A DNA stretch of 36,838 nucleotides, from the NCBI GenBank assembly GCA_001600635.1, contig BCKL01000019.1, positions 249,475 to 286,312 on the forward strand, in the 5' to 3' direction. The stretch is from Leucosporidium creatinivorum (taxonomy: Eukaryota > Basidiomycota > Microbotryomycetes > Leucosporidiales > Leucosporidiaceae). The position numbers were made by a program, and so were the translations under genes. The notes under the pieces are model-generated. The model was not told where the DNA came from, did not search any database, and was given only the letters and a program-made list of their open reading frames with translations. Of this stretch, positions 11,538 to 21,552 are shown piece by piece. Every line of letters begins with the position of its first letter. Within the stretch, counting starts at the first letter, position 1.

Positions 11538-11790
11538 GCGGGCGGCGGAATCATTTGCATATAGAATCTTGTAAGGGGCTTTGCTAGCATGTTACGATAC
11601 CCTGACTTATCATTAACCATCGACTACGCGACAATCCGAGAGCTGCTCGACGCGAGGCGAAGAGCAACAGGGCGTCAAGCGCGCGAGCGCCGAGCGCCGA
11701 ACTCGCTTCCTTCGCCTTGCTGGTCTCTGCTTCCAGAAGCCGTCTAGCTAATAGCACATACATTTTGCTGCAATGAGGTTATGCTGCTAT
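11538..11790. other. Convergent intergenic region with tandem GCGCCGA
   Basis: About 250 bp between the GT92 stop and the predicted end of the multidomain GT gene. The tandem AGCGCCGAGCGCCGA at 11686-11700 is identical to that at 8873-8887. No gene seen. Confidence 0.5.
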
Positions 11791-14700
11791 CTACACCCAT
11801 CCTCCCGCTTTGTGCCAATGAGCCTCCTCCATCACCATGCTGCACTGCGCTGAGGTCTCGTAGCCAATCTTGCTGCATGGGTAGTCGAAAGGTATCGTCT
11901 CCGACATGGTATAATGATGTAGTCCGGGTACCTGTGCGCCGTGAGCTGTCAGCTGAGGGACCTCGGAGAGTCAGCGCTGAGGGGAAGGGAAACGAACCGT
12001 CCATTCGTGTTGTATCGGGAAGAGTCTGCGAGAGAGCGGCTGTGAGCAGAGCAAGCGGTGCAGACGAAAGAGATCAACTTGCGATGTCGTGTATCGGAGT
12101 GGGTTGTGCCCGAAGATCTGGTTGAAGCTCTCGAGGCAGTTGGACCGAACGCCCATGTGCGACGGTCGAGCCCAAAGGCCTTCGTTACCGAGGTCGACCA
12201 GCATCGAAGCCCATGCATCGATAACTACCGAGGAGAGTGAGTCGCGAAAGTCAGCTTCCGGCGTCGAAAGCGAGGAGACGCTCAGCTCACGAATGGGCCC
12301 CGAGCCGGTAGCATTGGCGAGCATGTAGTTGAAGAGGAGGTCGTCGCAGTTCTGCACCTGGTCGACCAAATCTCGTGCTGCTTGCGGTAGCTCCGAGGTG
12401 TACATGTCGAGGTACTTGCGATGGTAGATGAAGCCGGAGCTATGGAGAGGAAAGATCAGTAGAGCTTCGAGGGAACATGAGCAGAAGTTAAAACGTGAGA
12501 AGCCTACGGTAAAACAATAGAGTAGAATGACTTCTTGCCGGCGAGCCGCTGTGGTGAGAGATAGGTGGAAGAGTAGAGGGTGGTCTCTTTGCTTTCCACT
12601 TCGCGCTGGACCTGCGAAAGGGCATGAGAGTCAGCGACCTGGTGCATGAGTAGTCAAGCGAAGAGCAAAAAAGGACCCCGCCTGGGCGTACGTGGTTGCG
12701 ACCTTGATGCGAAAAGCCGACGAGGTGATTGAAGAAGTGCCCCTTCCAGACGTCAATGGCGTACTTGAGATGCTCGTGGGGCATGTCCCAGTCTGAGAGA
12801 AGGGGAGAGATCAGAGAGAGTGTAAGACTCGATATGTCGAGCCGACGACGCACCATCGTCCTGTAGAAGCGAGCGATGGTCAGCTTTCGGTCGCCGAGGC
12901 AAGTCGAGCAAGGACTCACCATATTGACAATGCACGAGTACATGATCTTCGGCCAAGGGTAGAAGCGGTTGTTGAGCGAGTTCCGGTCCATCTTGAGCAC
13001 TTCGACGGGGATCGAGTAGTTGGTGTAGAGCAGCTGAGGAGGAGGGTAGTCGGGGTTGTTCCAGAGGACGAGGATCTGACCGAGACGGTCGAGATGGTGA
13101 TAATGGTCGAGCCGTTCGGTGAAGGTTTCGACGCGACTGAAGACGGTGATAATCATGGTGCACTTGTCGAAGGATTGGACGTGGTCAACGCCGCGAGGAA
13201 AAAGGTCGACGTGCGAAACGGGCTGCTGCTGCAGGGTGTAGGTCTCGAGGGTCGATAGAGGAGGAAAGGTTTGGAGAGCAAAGTCGTCCTTGCGCAGGAG
13301 AAGTGGGACGCGGAACTTGGCGTGAATGAGCGCTCGCTCGGTGGTTTCGGCGGGGCGGTCGTTGGTGCCGATCTCGACGTGGTTGGTGCTGCGAAGGCAA
13401 TGGATCAGTCAAACCGGTTCTGAAAGACGGGGACGGCGACTCACGAGTAAGAGCGACCGCCAGGGAGGTTGGGGTAGATGCCGTAGCCGCCGTGCTCGAC
13501 CATGAAGCGGAGGTAGTATTCTGCGCCGAGAGAGAGGAAGGTCAGAACGGGTCTCTCATAGCGATGTAACCTTCAGATACCCACTCTTCCAGCTCTGAAG
13601 AGATGTGAGGTTCGAGGTCAGCAGCTGCAGCATCCTTTGAAGCGCTCAAGAGGGCTCACCTGAGCGAAAGGCCAGCGATTCGTGAGCGAGTTGGGTACGA
13701 GCGGGTCCAGTCCTTTATCAAAGTGGGCGACGTAGGAAGTGAATCTCCTCCACGGCTCGGGCATGAAGATGGCGCCCCAGCTCTGCGGCTGCTGGTAGAT
13801 GTAGGGCTTGTGGCCGTTGTCGACCGAGACGAAGGACTCGATGGCCTCGTTATAGCGGAGGTTGTAGAGCGAGATGGTGAAGAGACGGTGGTCGGCGTGA
13901 TCGCGGTAGACGTAAGCCTCGACCATCTTCTGCGCGTAGCGGAGGAAGTGAGGAGAGACCTCGATGTCGTCCTCCTGCGTGAGCGAGCGAGTGCAGCCGA
14001 GCGGTCAGCAGTCGGCATCGGCGGAAAGGCGAGACAGGGAACTCACCAAGAAGATGGCAAACTCGTGATTGCTCTCGGGCTGCCAGCTCGACAGAATCGA
14101 CGCCCGCAAGCCCATCGGCACCGGCTTGCGGATGACCTGCAGCGTCGTGGCGGGTCCGATGCTCTCCTCCATTTCTGCGAGGTACTCGTTGTAGTCGAGT
14201 TGATCATCCTCGTCCATGCTGGGATCAAAGTCGACGTGCACCTCGACGTTGACCTCGATCTCGTCGTCGAGAGGAGAGGCCGAGCGAACCGACTCCCAAC
14301 ACCTCTGAAACGTTCGAAGGCGGTTCTTGGTGAAGAGGATGATCTTAAATGAGAAGGGCTGAGGGAAGGTAGCCGCGAGACCTCGAAGCTCGTGTTGAGG
14401 AATCGACTTGAGCAGGCGAGTGTTGCTGAGCGCCTCGTGCCGAACGTCGTAGAAGTCGTTGAGGCGGTCGAGGATCCAGCTGGCGCTGTAGCCTTCCTCC
14501 AGCCATGGCTCAGGCATCGCGACGTCCTCGATTCCCATCTGGCGACCCCAGGGCTGCGACCGCTCCCGTAATCCGGATTGTAGGAAGGACATGTAGGCCT
14601 CGTTGAGAGGGTACTCGTAGGGATGGCGAGAGGAGGGGACATAGGCGAGGCCGTTCTTGATGACCGTCTTGCCTTGACCAGCGGGGATGTTGTCCATGTT

Positions 14701-15638
14701 GACCGTGTTGTTGTAGGGGAGGGTGTTGAGCCGAATCGCATGCTCGCCGAAGATGAGAGGGCCGAACATCTGTCCGAGCGGAGAGGTTCAGTGTTGTCAT
14801 CTCGGCTTAAGAGGACCTACATACTTGCAGGAAGTGAGCGCCGAGGGTCCACTTGCCAGTGAAGCCTCCCTCGCCCTGAGGAGCGAACGGCTGCGAAGGA
14901 GGAGCGAGTCAGCTCGAGCGATCTTCTGACTTCAGCGCAGCCTTCAGACGCACGAAGAAGAGTGGTAAGACGCTATGATGGTACACAACCATGCCGTTGT
15001 CGAATCCAGTCAATGGTGCGACTTCTGCATCCTCGTAGGTCGTCTGGAGGGTGCGCATGTTCTCGAATCGCTCGTCGCCGACCTTCCACGGGAATCCAGC
15101 GATGGCGGGTCGGTACTTGCGGAGGACGAACTTGAGCTCCTCGGCGAGCGAGGGTCGAGTAGCATGCGGACCGAGGTAGTAGTCCAGATCGTCGTCGTGA
15201 GCTGCGAAACGGAGTCGTGAGCGCCGAACGCCGAAGTCGAGTTCGGCGAAGAGCTGATCACTTACTGAAGACGTAATCGCATCGTATCCGCTGGGTGATG
15301 TCCTGCACTGCTGCCCACATGCCATCCGAGAAGGCCAGCGCCGGCGCGTCCTTAGCTGGACGGATGAACAGCACTCGGCCGTGGTCCGCCGAGGGAGGCC
15401 CCTCGTGCTCCCCCCAAACGTAGAATGTAGCTGGTAGCTGCCCCGACCACTGCTTGTACACCCGCAGGGCGCCTTCTGTCGTCTGCGAGTTGCCTACCAG
15501 CCCCACCGACAAGCCGCCGTCGCTGCTGCCCGACCAGTGCCATCGAGCAAAGACGACGAGCAAGAGCACAGCAGCTACCGCTCGTAGTAATCGAGAGATC
15601 CGCGAGCGCTGCCGGTAGCTGAGACGACGAGGGAGCAT
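11791..15638 (-). CDS. Multidomain glycosyltransferase with C-terminal GT64 domain
   Basis: A 1002-residue type II membrane protein in 14 exons (minus): 15638-15266, 15201-14954, 14890-14825, 14769-14047, 13974-13660, 13594-13585, 13520-13445, 13388-12920, 12860-12854, 12792-12692, 12611-12508, 12439-12291, 12224-11998, 11931-11791. Three acidic, GT-A-like motifs appear. THDDDLDYY (about residue 125) lies in an N-terminal domain of no family I can name. EDDIEVSP (471-473) lies in a GT2-like middle domain that also has KIILFTKNRLRTF and NLRYNEAIESF. DDDWDMP (761-763) lies in a GT64/exostosin-type domain with CTMIITVFSRVETF, VLWNNPDYPPP, NSLNNRFYPW, CDDLLFNYMLAN and GVRSNCLESF. Two exons are 10 and 7 nt. 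The last intron has a weak donor (GTTCGT); if it is not used, the gene ends at 11971. It starts 89 bp from the divergent gene at 15728. Confidence 0.82.
12854..12860 (-). other. 7-nt microexon carrying the GT64 DDD motif
   Basis: Seven bases (GACGATG on the minus strand) sit between a CTACAG acceptor and a GTGCGT donor. Joined to the flanking exons, they give Asp-Asp-Asp followed by WDMP, the metal-binding motif expected at this place in GT64. Phase enters at 0 and leaves at 1, and the following exon needs exactly that. Confidence 0.75.
13585..13594 (-). other. 10-nt microexon in the multidomain GT
   Basis: Ten bases (AGCTGGAAGA) lie between a TCTTCAG acceptor and a GTGGGT donor. They supply the SWK of SWKKYYLRFM directly after NRWPFAQ. 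Introns of 65 nt and 64 nt flank it, and skipping it would shift the frame. Confidence 0.7.
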
Positions 15639-15727
15639 CGAGCGGGCAAGTCAAGAGCGAGTCGACGAGTCGCTTCCAAGCCTCTCTCTTCCTCCTTCGC
15701 TACACTCGACAATCCGACTTCGGCTAG
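15639..15727. promoter_or_regulatory. Short divergent promoter (89 bp)
   Basis: The start codons of the multidomain GT (minus) and the second SHDRRN-type gene (plus) are 89 bp apart. The right half is CT-rich. It holds GACTTCGGCT at 15716-15725, a 10-mer also found in the divergent spacer at 26207-26216. No TATA box seen. Confidence 0.6.
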
Positions 15728-17509
15728 ATGAAGAAGCGGTGGGCTGGTATCGGTGCTACTATTGTCCTGCTCGGACTATTAGTGAGCTCTCCTAGCACTC
15801 GTTCGGCGCGTCGAAAGCTGATCTCGTTCACGAGGTATTCAGCATCACTCCTTGCCTGCGAAGCAGTCGGCCGACGCAGAGGAAGTCTGCTTCGATGCCT
15901 ACAACTCGCCTGGGTGTACGTCTTGCCGCTGCTTCACGCACTGGCCCGGCCTACAGCTAATTCGCTCCCCGTTCGCCCGCTCCCAGACATTTACCGACCG
16001 CCGAAGGCAGAGAGCATACGGTGAGCGTCGAAGCGTCTCCGATATGGCTATATAGCTAACACGCTCCTCTCTCCCGTCAGGTGGATCCCGTATCGACCTC
16101 AAGATTTCGACGGGAGCCGCGCCGAGCTCGTCGAGAGCACATTCCCCGCTCTTGACGCGCTCGCCGATGCTCCGCCGTCCTTCAATGAATGGCTAGCGCA
16201 AGCCACGCATCTTCCAACATCGTCAAGACTCAGCTTCATGCGGAACAGGACTATTTTGACGGTCGGCGATAGGTGAGTCGAGATCGGGTAGCGCTGCGAG
16301 AGCGAAGCCAGCTTTCGAAGCCTTACGTTTGCCTCTGGAGCTGTCGACTGAGTCTTTCGTTCCCTACAGTCACGATCGGCGGAATATCGAAGGCTTCTGC
16401 GCTCTACACAAGGGCGTCGGCGCTCAGCTTCTCTCTACGGGCTTTCATGTCGCCTCTTGCTGCATCATTCCTGTAGGTGTGCTCTTTTAACTCTACCCGG
16501 ATACTTGCTCACTTCAAATCTATCTCCCTGACCCTCCAAACCGTCGGCCTCGTCCCTTCGTCCTTCTCTCGCACCCTCGGTGACCCTTTCCTCCTCGCCC
16601 CGCCATCCTTCCAACAGGCCCTCAACTTCACCATCGCCTCTTGGTACCACTATGGACTTGCGGACCCCTCGGAAACCTGGTACAAAGCCGGCGGAAACCC
16701 CCTGGAGGACGCTCCTCCCTTCTCCATCGAGGCTCGACTCGAGATCATCTTCAAGCCCAACCTCGCCCTCATCGGCCAGCCAGACCTCATCATTCTTTCT
16801 TCCAACTATTGGGACGTGCGCTACCCCGTGTATCATGCGGAGCATGAGGGCTTCAGCAAGGACCTTCAGACGGTGATTCGGCCGCTCGCTTGGAACGAGC
16901 TGGCGTGGCATCGGTCTCGGCAACGAGACTATGTGGAGCTTTTTGAAGAGGCGTTCCCTGGAGTACCGCTCATGATGCGACTTGGTGAGTAGCTTCTGTC
17001 AGCTCGAAGCGGGATTCGCGAGGGCCGAGCTGACTTTCCATCCCCACTTCGCTCTCCCTCATCACGCTCCGACCGGGTCCTCCTCCTTTTGCCTTCCTCT
17101 CCATCGTCTCTCCCACAGCCCATCTCCGCGCCAACAACACCGACGGAGGCAACGTCGCACACTGGCAGATGAACGAGTCGACCAGGTCCCTAATGGCCTA
17201 CCTCAAGATCCCTCTCTTCTCCTGTGCGTCGCTTCTGTTACCTCAAGATTCGAGTCTGACTTTTCGTTTCTCCTTACCAACCAGGGGGCGCACTGATTCG
17301 AGGCGAAGAAGACTACGGTCAGTTACGTGGTCCGAACCCCACGACGAGCGCCGAGCTGATCTCGCCCTTGCCACTCAGTCGACATCATGCACGTCAAGGG
17401 TGCACCGTGGGCCCTTTGGAGTAATATGGTGCTCTACTACCTTCGGCGGGCGGTAGAAGGTTGTGGCGCAGAGCAGACTTCGGCGAGGGGCAATTCAGAC
17501 GTTGGCTAA
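15728..17509 (+). CDS. PC-esterase-like protein, SHDRRN subtype, copy 2
   Basis: A 363-residue paralogue of the gene at 5474-7108. Nine exons: 15728-15781, 15843-15915, 15987-16020, 16081-16272, 16370-16472, 16618-16984, 17119-17223, 17285-17317, 17379-17509. The N-terminus MKKRWAGIGATIVLLGLL is a short basic tail plus anchor. An extra first intron is the main structural difference from copy 1; its acceptor at 15842 is chosen by branch-site distance (15866 is the alternative and keeps frame). Block I is TILTVGDSHDRRNIEGFC with Ser118, split by an intron as in copy 1. The C-terminus has VDIMHVK (Asp322, His325). GEEDY, LRANNTDGGNV and MNESTRSLMAYL match copy 1 closely. A role in glycan O-acylation is inferred. 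Confidence 0.85.
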
Positions 17510-17938
17510 GGGGCGAGGCAGGGTCAGGGGCGGGCTAGAGTAGTCGAGTAGGCTGTACTTATACCATCACTTTGCTAGAATGATCGACTGTACAAGCTGT
17601 CGTGCGCGAGCGCTCCTTGTAGTCGCGATGAGCCCGAGCATGTAGGCAGGCTCGGCGCAAGCCAGGCAAAGGAGGTAGAAGGCGGCAAGAAGGAGGAGCA
17701 GTACGAAGGGAGCAGCACTTGCTAGATCTCTTCCCTCGACGACTCGAGGAAGTGTAAGACGAGCTTGTCGTTGGCGAGGCGCTCCAAATGAGAGGGCGCG
17801 CTGTTGCGTTGGGCTTACGCTTGCTCGCTCACTAGACGCTCGAAACACGAACTGACTCGACTGAGCGGCTCATCAGCTCCTCGCCTAGTCATTCATCATC
17901 ACCCTCGAGCGCACCACGTCGAGCCAGCCTCCCGAGCC
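17510..17938. other. Intergenic region before the third PC-esterase subtype
   Basis: About 430 bp. A 93-codon minus-strand frame (17567-17848) with a hydrophobic run exists, but it has no recognisable motif. I treat it as chance. The remainder presumably holds the 3' UTR of the upstream gene and the promoter of the downstream gene. Confidence 0.45.
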
Positions 17939-19535
17939 ATGTCGACGCACGGAACAACGCACCTTGAGGGCTACTCGAAGCTACCGACGCGGGGTGCAGA
18001 GCTTGTTCATCCTGTCCCCAAGTCTCATCGTCGACGACATCGGTGGCTTTGGCTCTGCATCGCCTTCCTTCTCATGATCCTCTCCATCTCGGCGCTGGTA
18101 GTCCTTCACCCGCAATCACAAGAGCAGCTCAGACGTATCTCGCACTTCACCCTCGCAAGGCAGTACAACACGGCTGTAGGACCACGCTCCTACTCGCACC
18201 TCTACCAGGGTTGCACTCTCAAGCAGCTGCTGCTGGAGCTCAAGGAATCGCGGATCAAGGACGACGCGCCGAGCAGGACGGCCAACTTCAGCCTCCCGCC
18301 TTATGACCCCACCGATAATGGTCCACCGCCGTTTGCAGGCTTCTCCTTCGACATGGACACCTGCCCTCCCCCGCACGTCTTCTCTCGAGATCAAGCCTGC
18401 GACCTCATCGCCAGCTTCGGCGCTCTCATCCTCAGCGGCGACTCCTTCATTCGGCACGTCTGGGACGCCCTTCTTATCTTCTTGACTGGTGAGCTCAACA
18501 TCTGCTGTCTGAATGCGGGTGAGAACGCGCAAGCTGACCTTTCGCCGAACTTTGACAGGCGATCTCTCCGGCGCTGTCGTCGACCCTCAGGATCGCGCAC
18601 AATGCCGCGGCGAGCACCTCTTCAACGACCGCGAGTTCAACAACTTCTCTGCCATCACTCCATGTCGCCTGGGAATCTTCAACGAGCTGGAAAGCTTGCC
18701 AGGCAACGTCTGCGGAGGGCGTGAGATTCGGGGCAAGCGGTTCATCGGGCTCGAGTCGTGAGTAGCGGTTCATGTTCAGAAGGCGGCTCGACCTGATCTT
18801 CTCTTGCCCCCACTCCGCTCACCTCCAGGGTCTCACTCCCCTCCCTTCTTGCCTACATCACCACTCTCCCGCCCGCCTCACAACGGCGCTCGCCCGTGCT
18901 GCTCTTCGATGGTGGGGTCCACATCCACTATCAACTCAATCTCACCTCATCCGACTTCCTTCTCCCGGTTCTCAACCTCAACTCCCACTTCTCCCCTCCC
19001 ATTGTGCCCATCTGGCAAGGCTCGCATGCCCCCGGCGACAACCTCGCTGCTCCCTATTACGATTCGCAAGGTCGAACGGCGGTCAAGAGCTACATTGCAG
19101 GTGTGGAGAGCAGAATTATGGAGAATCAGAAGGTCTCGAGTGTGGTGGAAGGAGCGTTGCTGCGCATGTCATGGTACAATGTTAGTCGAGGGGCTTCGCC
19201 GAACCGCCGAGCATCACTCGCTGACTTCTACTCGGTCCATAGGCAACAGAAGGAGGCAAGTCTAAGAGTAGTCTGCTGTGTAGAGCCATTAGCTGACTGG
19301 CTTTCTCTCTAATCTCTCTCCCTCGCCGCACAGCCGACTCTTTCGACGGCCAGGTAAGCTCGGCCCTCCCCCTCTTTTCCTTCCGTCATCCTCGCTCACA
19401 AGCTGACTTCCCTCTCCACTCTTCCCGCCACAGCACTACAGCTACCAAGTCAACACGGAGAAGATGTACACCCTTCTCACTGTTCTCGACCTCGTTTGGC
19501 ACGAAATTGAGGCAGCGGGCGGCCTCGTCGAGTAG
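17939..19535 (+). CDS. PC-esterase-like protein, GDSFIRH/DGQH subtype
   Basis: A 411-residue type II membrane protein. Exons: 17939-18488, 18559-18757, 18829-19180, 19243-19255, 19334-19353, 19434-19535. A basic tail (PKSHRRRHR) precedes the membrane segment WLWLCIAFLLMILSISALVVL (about residues 36-56). Block I is LILSGDSFIRHVW with Ser169. The presumed Asp/His pair is Asp376 and His379 in FDGQHYSYQVN, and an intron separates Gln378 from His379. Cysteine-bearing stretches (GCTLKQ, TCPPPHVF, AQCRGE, TPCRLG, NVCGG) suggest disulphides in a secretory-lumen domain. Exon 4 is only 13 nt and is followed by a GC-AG intron; this choice is needed to keep frame. It belongs with the fungal PC-esterase-like proteins, but I cannot name a subfamily. 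It sits 5' of, and codirectional with, the NXPE-like gene. Confidence 0.78.
19243..19255 (+). other. 13-nt microexon followed by a GC-AG intron
   Basis: GCAACAGAAGGAG lies after a CCATAG acceptor and before GCAAGT. AG|GCAAGT is the classic consensus of a GC donor. It joins WYN to ATEG and then ADSFDGQ in frame. No GT donor nearby keeps the phase required by the next exon. Confidence 0.6.
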
Positions 19536-19756
19536 GGGATGGTCTAGCGAGCAGCATGGGAAGGCTGTGAACAAGTTGTGTAGTCGCTTACAGTACGCTT
19601 AGAGTCTATGGAGGTTCTTGACCCACCACAGGATGTGATGAAAGCTATGCTACTTGCGAAGAGGTGCAGTCTTCTGTCAGCGCCGAGTCGAGAGTTGAGA
19701 GGGCTTCGACCTCACCGAGATAACCTCATATCCAGCTGTGCCTAGGCTCGCTGTTC

Positions 19757-21152
19757 TTGAGAGCTGATCACGGCTCGCTAGCCCCCTCATTCACCCTCCT
19801 CTTCCTCATCCCCGACCTTCAACATGGCATCTCGGCAAGGATAGCTCGCCATCGCGGTGGAGGTGCAGCCCTCGCCCTTGCCCCCCATATCTACTTTGGC
19901 GACTCGCCGCACTCACCACCGCGTCTCTGGGGGCCAGGACTGTCCAACGCACGGCAGAACGTTGCTGCCACCTTCTTCATCGACTCTGACGAGACCAGGG
20001 ACTCGCCGTTAACGATCAATGAGACCATCTCGGTAGTCCTCGAAGGGCCAGCTCGCTTCGCCGCCTCGGTCACCTACGCTGGAGGAGGTCGCTTCGTTGC
20101 CACATGTACACCCTATGACGCTGGCACCTACACCCTACGCACCGACATCTTCCGGCGCTCTCTTCGCTACTCGCCCTACCCCTACTGGTGCCCTCTCGGC
20201 CTCGACAGCTACTCTGTCACTGTTGCTCGTCAAGACGGCTCGCTCGCTCGAGGATCCGGTTATCAAGAGATCGTCTTCCCTTCGGAACGCTGCACGGGAG
20301 AGGAGGACACGGCCGAGGGCCGCTGGGTTCGCTGCAAGGATACCCCCCTCGCCTGCGTTTGCTACGGCTGGATCTGGCTCCCTCGGCCGTGCTACTTCCA
20401 CATTTACAAGGCCGACGAACTCGCCGAACAGGACCTCTGGATCGCCGTCGTCGGTACCTCTGTCTTCCGAGGCATCTTCTTCACTGGGCTCAACCACCTC
20501 ATCGGCAAGCGCGCCGCCAACCTCTCGGCGCCGACCTCTTGGTTCTGGAAGTGTTGGGGACGCTTCTCGGCTGAGACGCGACAGGTTTGCCTCTCCTACC
20601 TCGACTTTCGGGAGGAGTGCACGTCCCGAGGCAACGAAGGCATCTGCCTCGGCGAGTACTTGAAGGACACCGAGAAGATGCTCGGCCTCTTGGGCAAGGA
20701 GAGGGCGGGGAAAGGGCCGGATCTTGTCCTGTGGGAGATCAACTATGCGCGAGCAGCCAACGTGGATACCCTTCCTCGGTATCGGCAATTCCTCAGCGAT
20801 GCTTGGGACGGCACCTTTATTGCCTCTTCTTGCACCCATTCCCCCGAGGTGGTCTACGAGCCGGACCTTGTGAAAGAGCTCATTTGCAAGACTTCGACCG
20901 AGCCTGAGAACCAGGTTGAGGCCATGGACATGTACGCAGTCTTGGTCTGCACCCTCGGCAAGTGCAATCGAGCTGATCTGTTCTTGCTTCCCCTTTGCAG
21001 CTCGACCATGGGCGCCAGCATGTTCGACACTATGGAGTTCCCACTCAATGTACGAACCTCTTTCCACTGGCATGGTCAGTGCAACGCCGCTGGCATGCAT
21101 TCCTGCTCGCCTGTGTAAGTTCGGCGCTGGCGCCCTCTCGCTCTCTCTCTCT

Positions 21153-21183
<31 letters not shown>

Positions 21184-21552
21184 TGACCCCCCCCCCCCCC
21201 CTCTCTCGAAGGGTCCCTTCGCCGCCATCATCGCCATCGGTACCCTCATCAAGGGCTCGACTGCTCACTTTGAGTACATCTCGGACGCCGTCACCCCCNC
21301 CCCCCCCGTTCTCCAACTCCTTTGCTGACCTCTCTCATCCTCCCCCACAGCAACGACATGATCTTCCAGATGGCCCTCAACCTCGCTATCCACCGCCAGC
21401 AAACCTCTCCTCGCCCGTCCCTCGCTTCGGCGGCCCCCCCTCCTTCCCTCGGTTCAGACCTCTGCTTCTGCCTCCAATGTCCCCCGAAGCTCGACTTTTC
21501 GATGCGACCAGAAGTTCAGCCAAAATGCTTCGAGTCGCTGCCTTCTGAGTGA
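19757..21552 (+). CDS. Filamin-like plus PC-esterase protein (NXPE-like layout)
   Basis: An open frame from 19757 to 20931 continues in exons 21001-21112, 21212-21273 and 21351-21552. No in-frame ATG lies before the conserved part, so a small upstream exon is probably missing and the start is uncertain. The first ~110 residues after [10 protein letters not shown] resemble a filamin/Ig-like repeat ([34 protein letters not shown]). The next part is PC-esterase-like: [61 protein letters not shown]. Metazoan NXPE proteins have the same order of Ig-like then PC-esterase domains. Two expected acidic residues are missing: block I has GTS instead of GDS, and AGMH stands where DxxH is usual. It may be a binding or non-catalytic member. 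A long poly-C tract lies in the third intron. Confidence 0.7.
21157..21202 (+). repeat. Poly-C homopolymer tracts inside an intron
   Basis: Two runs of C (about 26 and 14) separated by TCTGA lie in the intron 21113-21211 of the NXPE-like gene. A further C-run with an ambiguous base lies near 21290-21307 in the next intron. They extend the pyrimidine tract before the 3' splice site. Their exact length in the assembly is doubtful. Confidence 0.8.

Noticed and set aside
12225-12290. Reading straight through 12225-12290 as coding in the multidomain GT
   Set aside because: The 66 nt keep frame, but they have a GTGAGC donor, a GCTGAC branch site and a GTAG end, and interrupt the conserved GT64 stretch.
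15782-15866. Later acceptor (15866) for the first intron of the second SHDRRN gene
   Set aside because: It keeps frame, but lies 40 or more nt from the branch-like GCTGAT. The acceptor at 15842 is at the usual distance of this genome's introns.
17567-17848. 93-codon minus-strand open frame with a hydrophobic run
   Set aside because: No recognisable motif, no splice-consistent extension, and it overlaps the presumed promoter of the next gene. Long chance frames are common in this GC-rich DNA.
20135-21316. 393-codon minus-strand frame opposite the NXPE-like gene
   Set aside because: Antisense shadow of a C-ending-codon gene; it runs through the poly-C tract and carries no motif.
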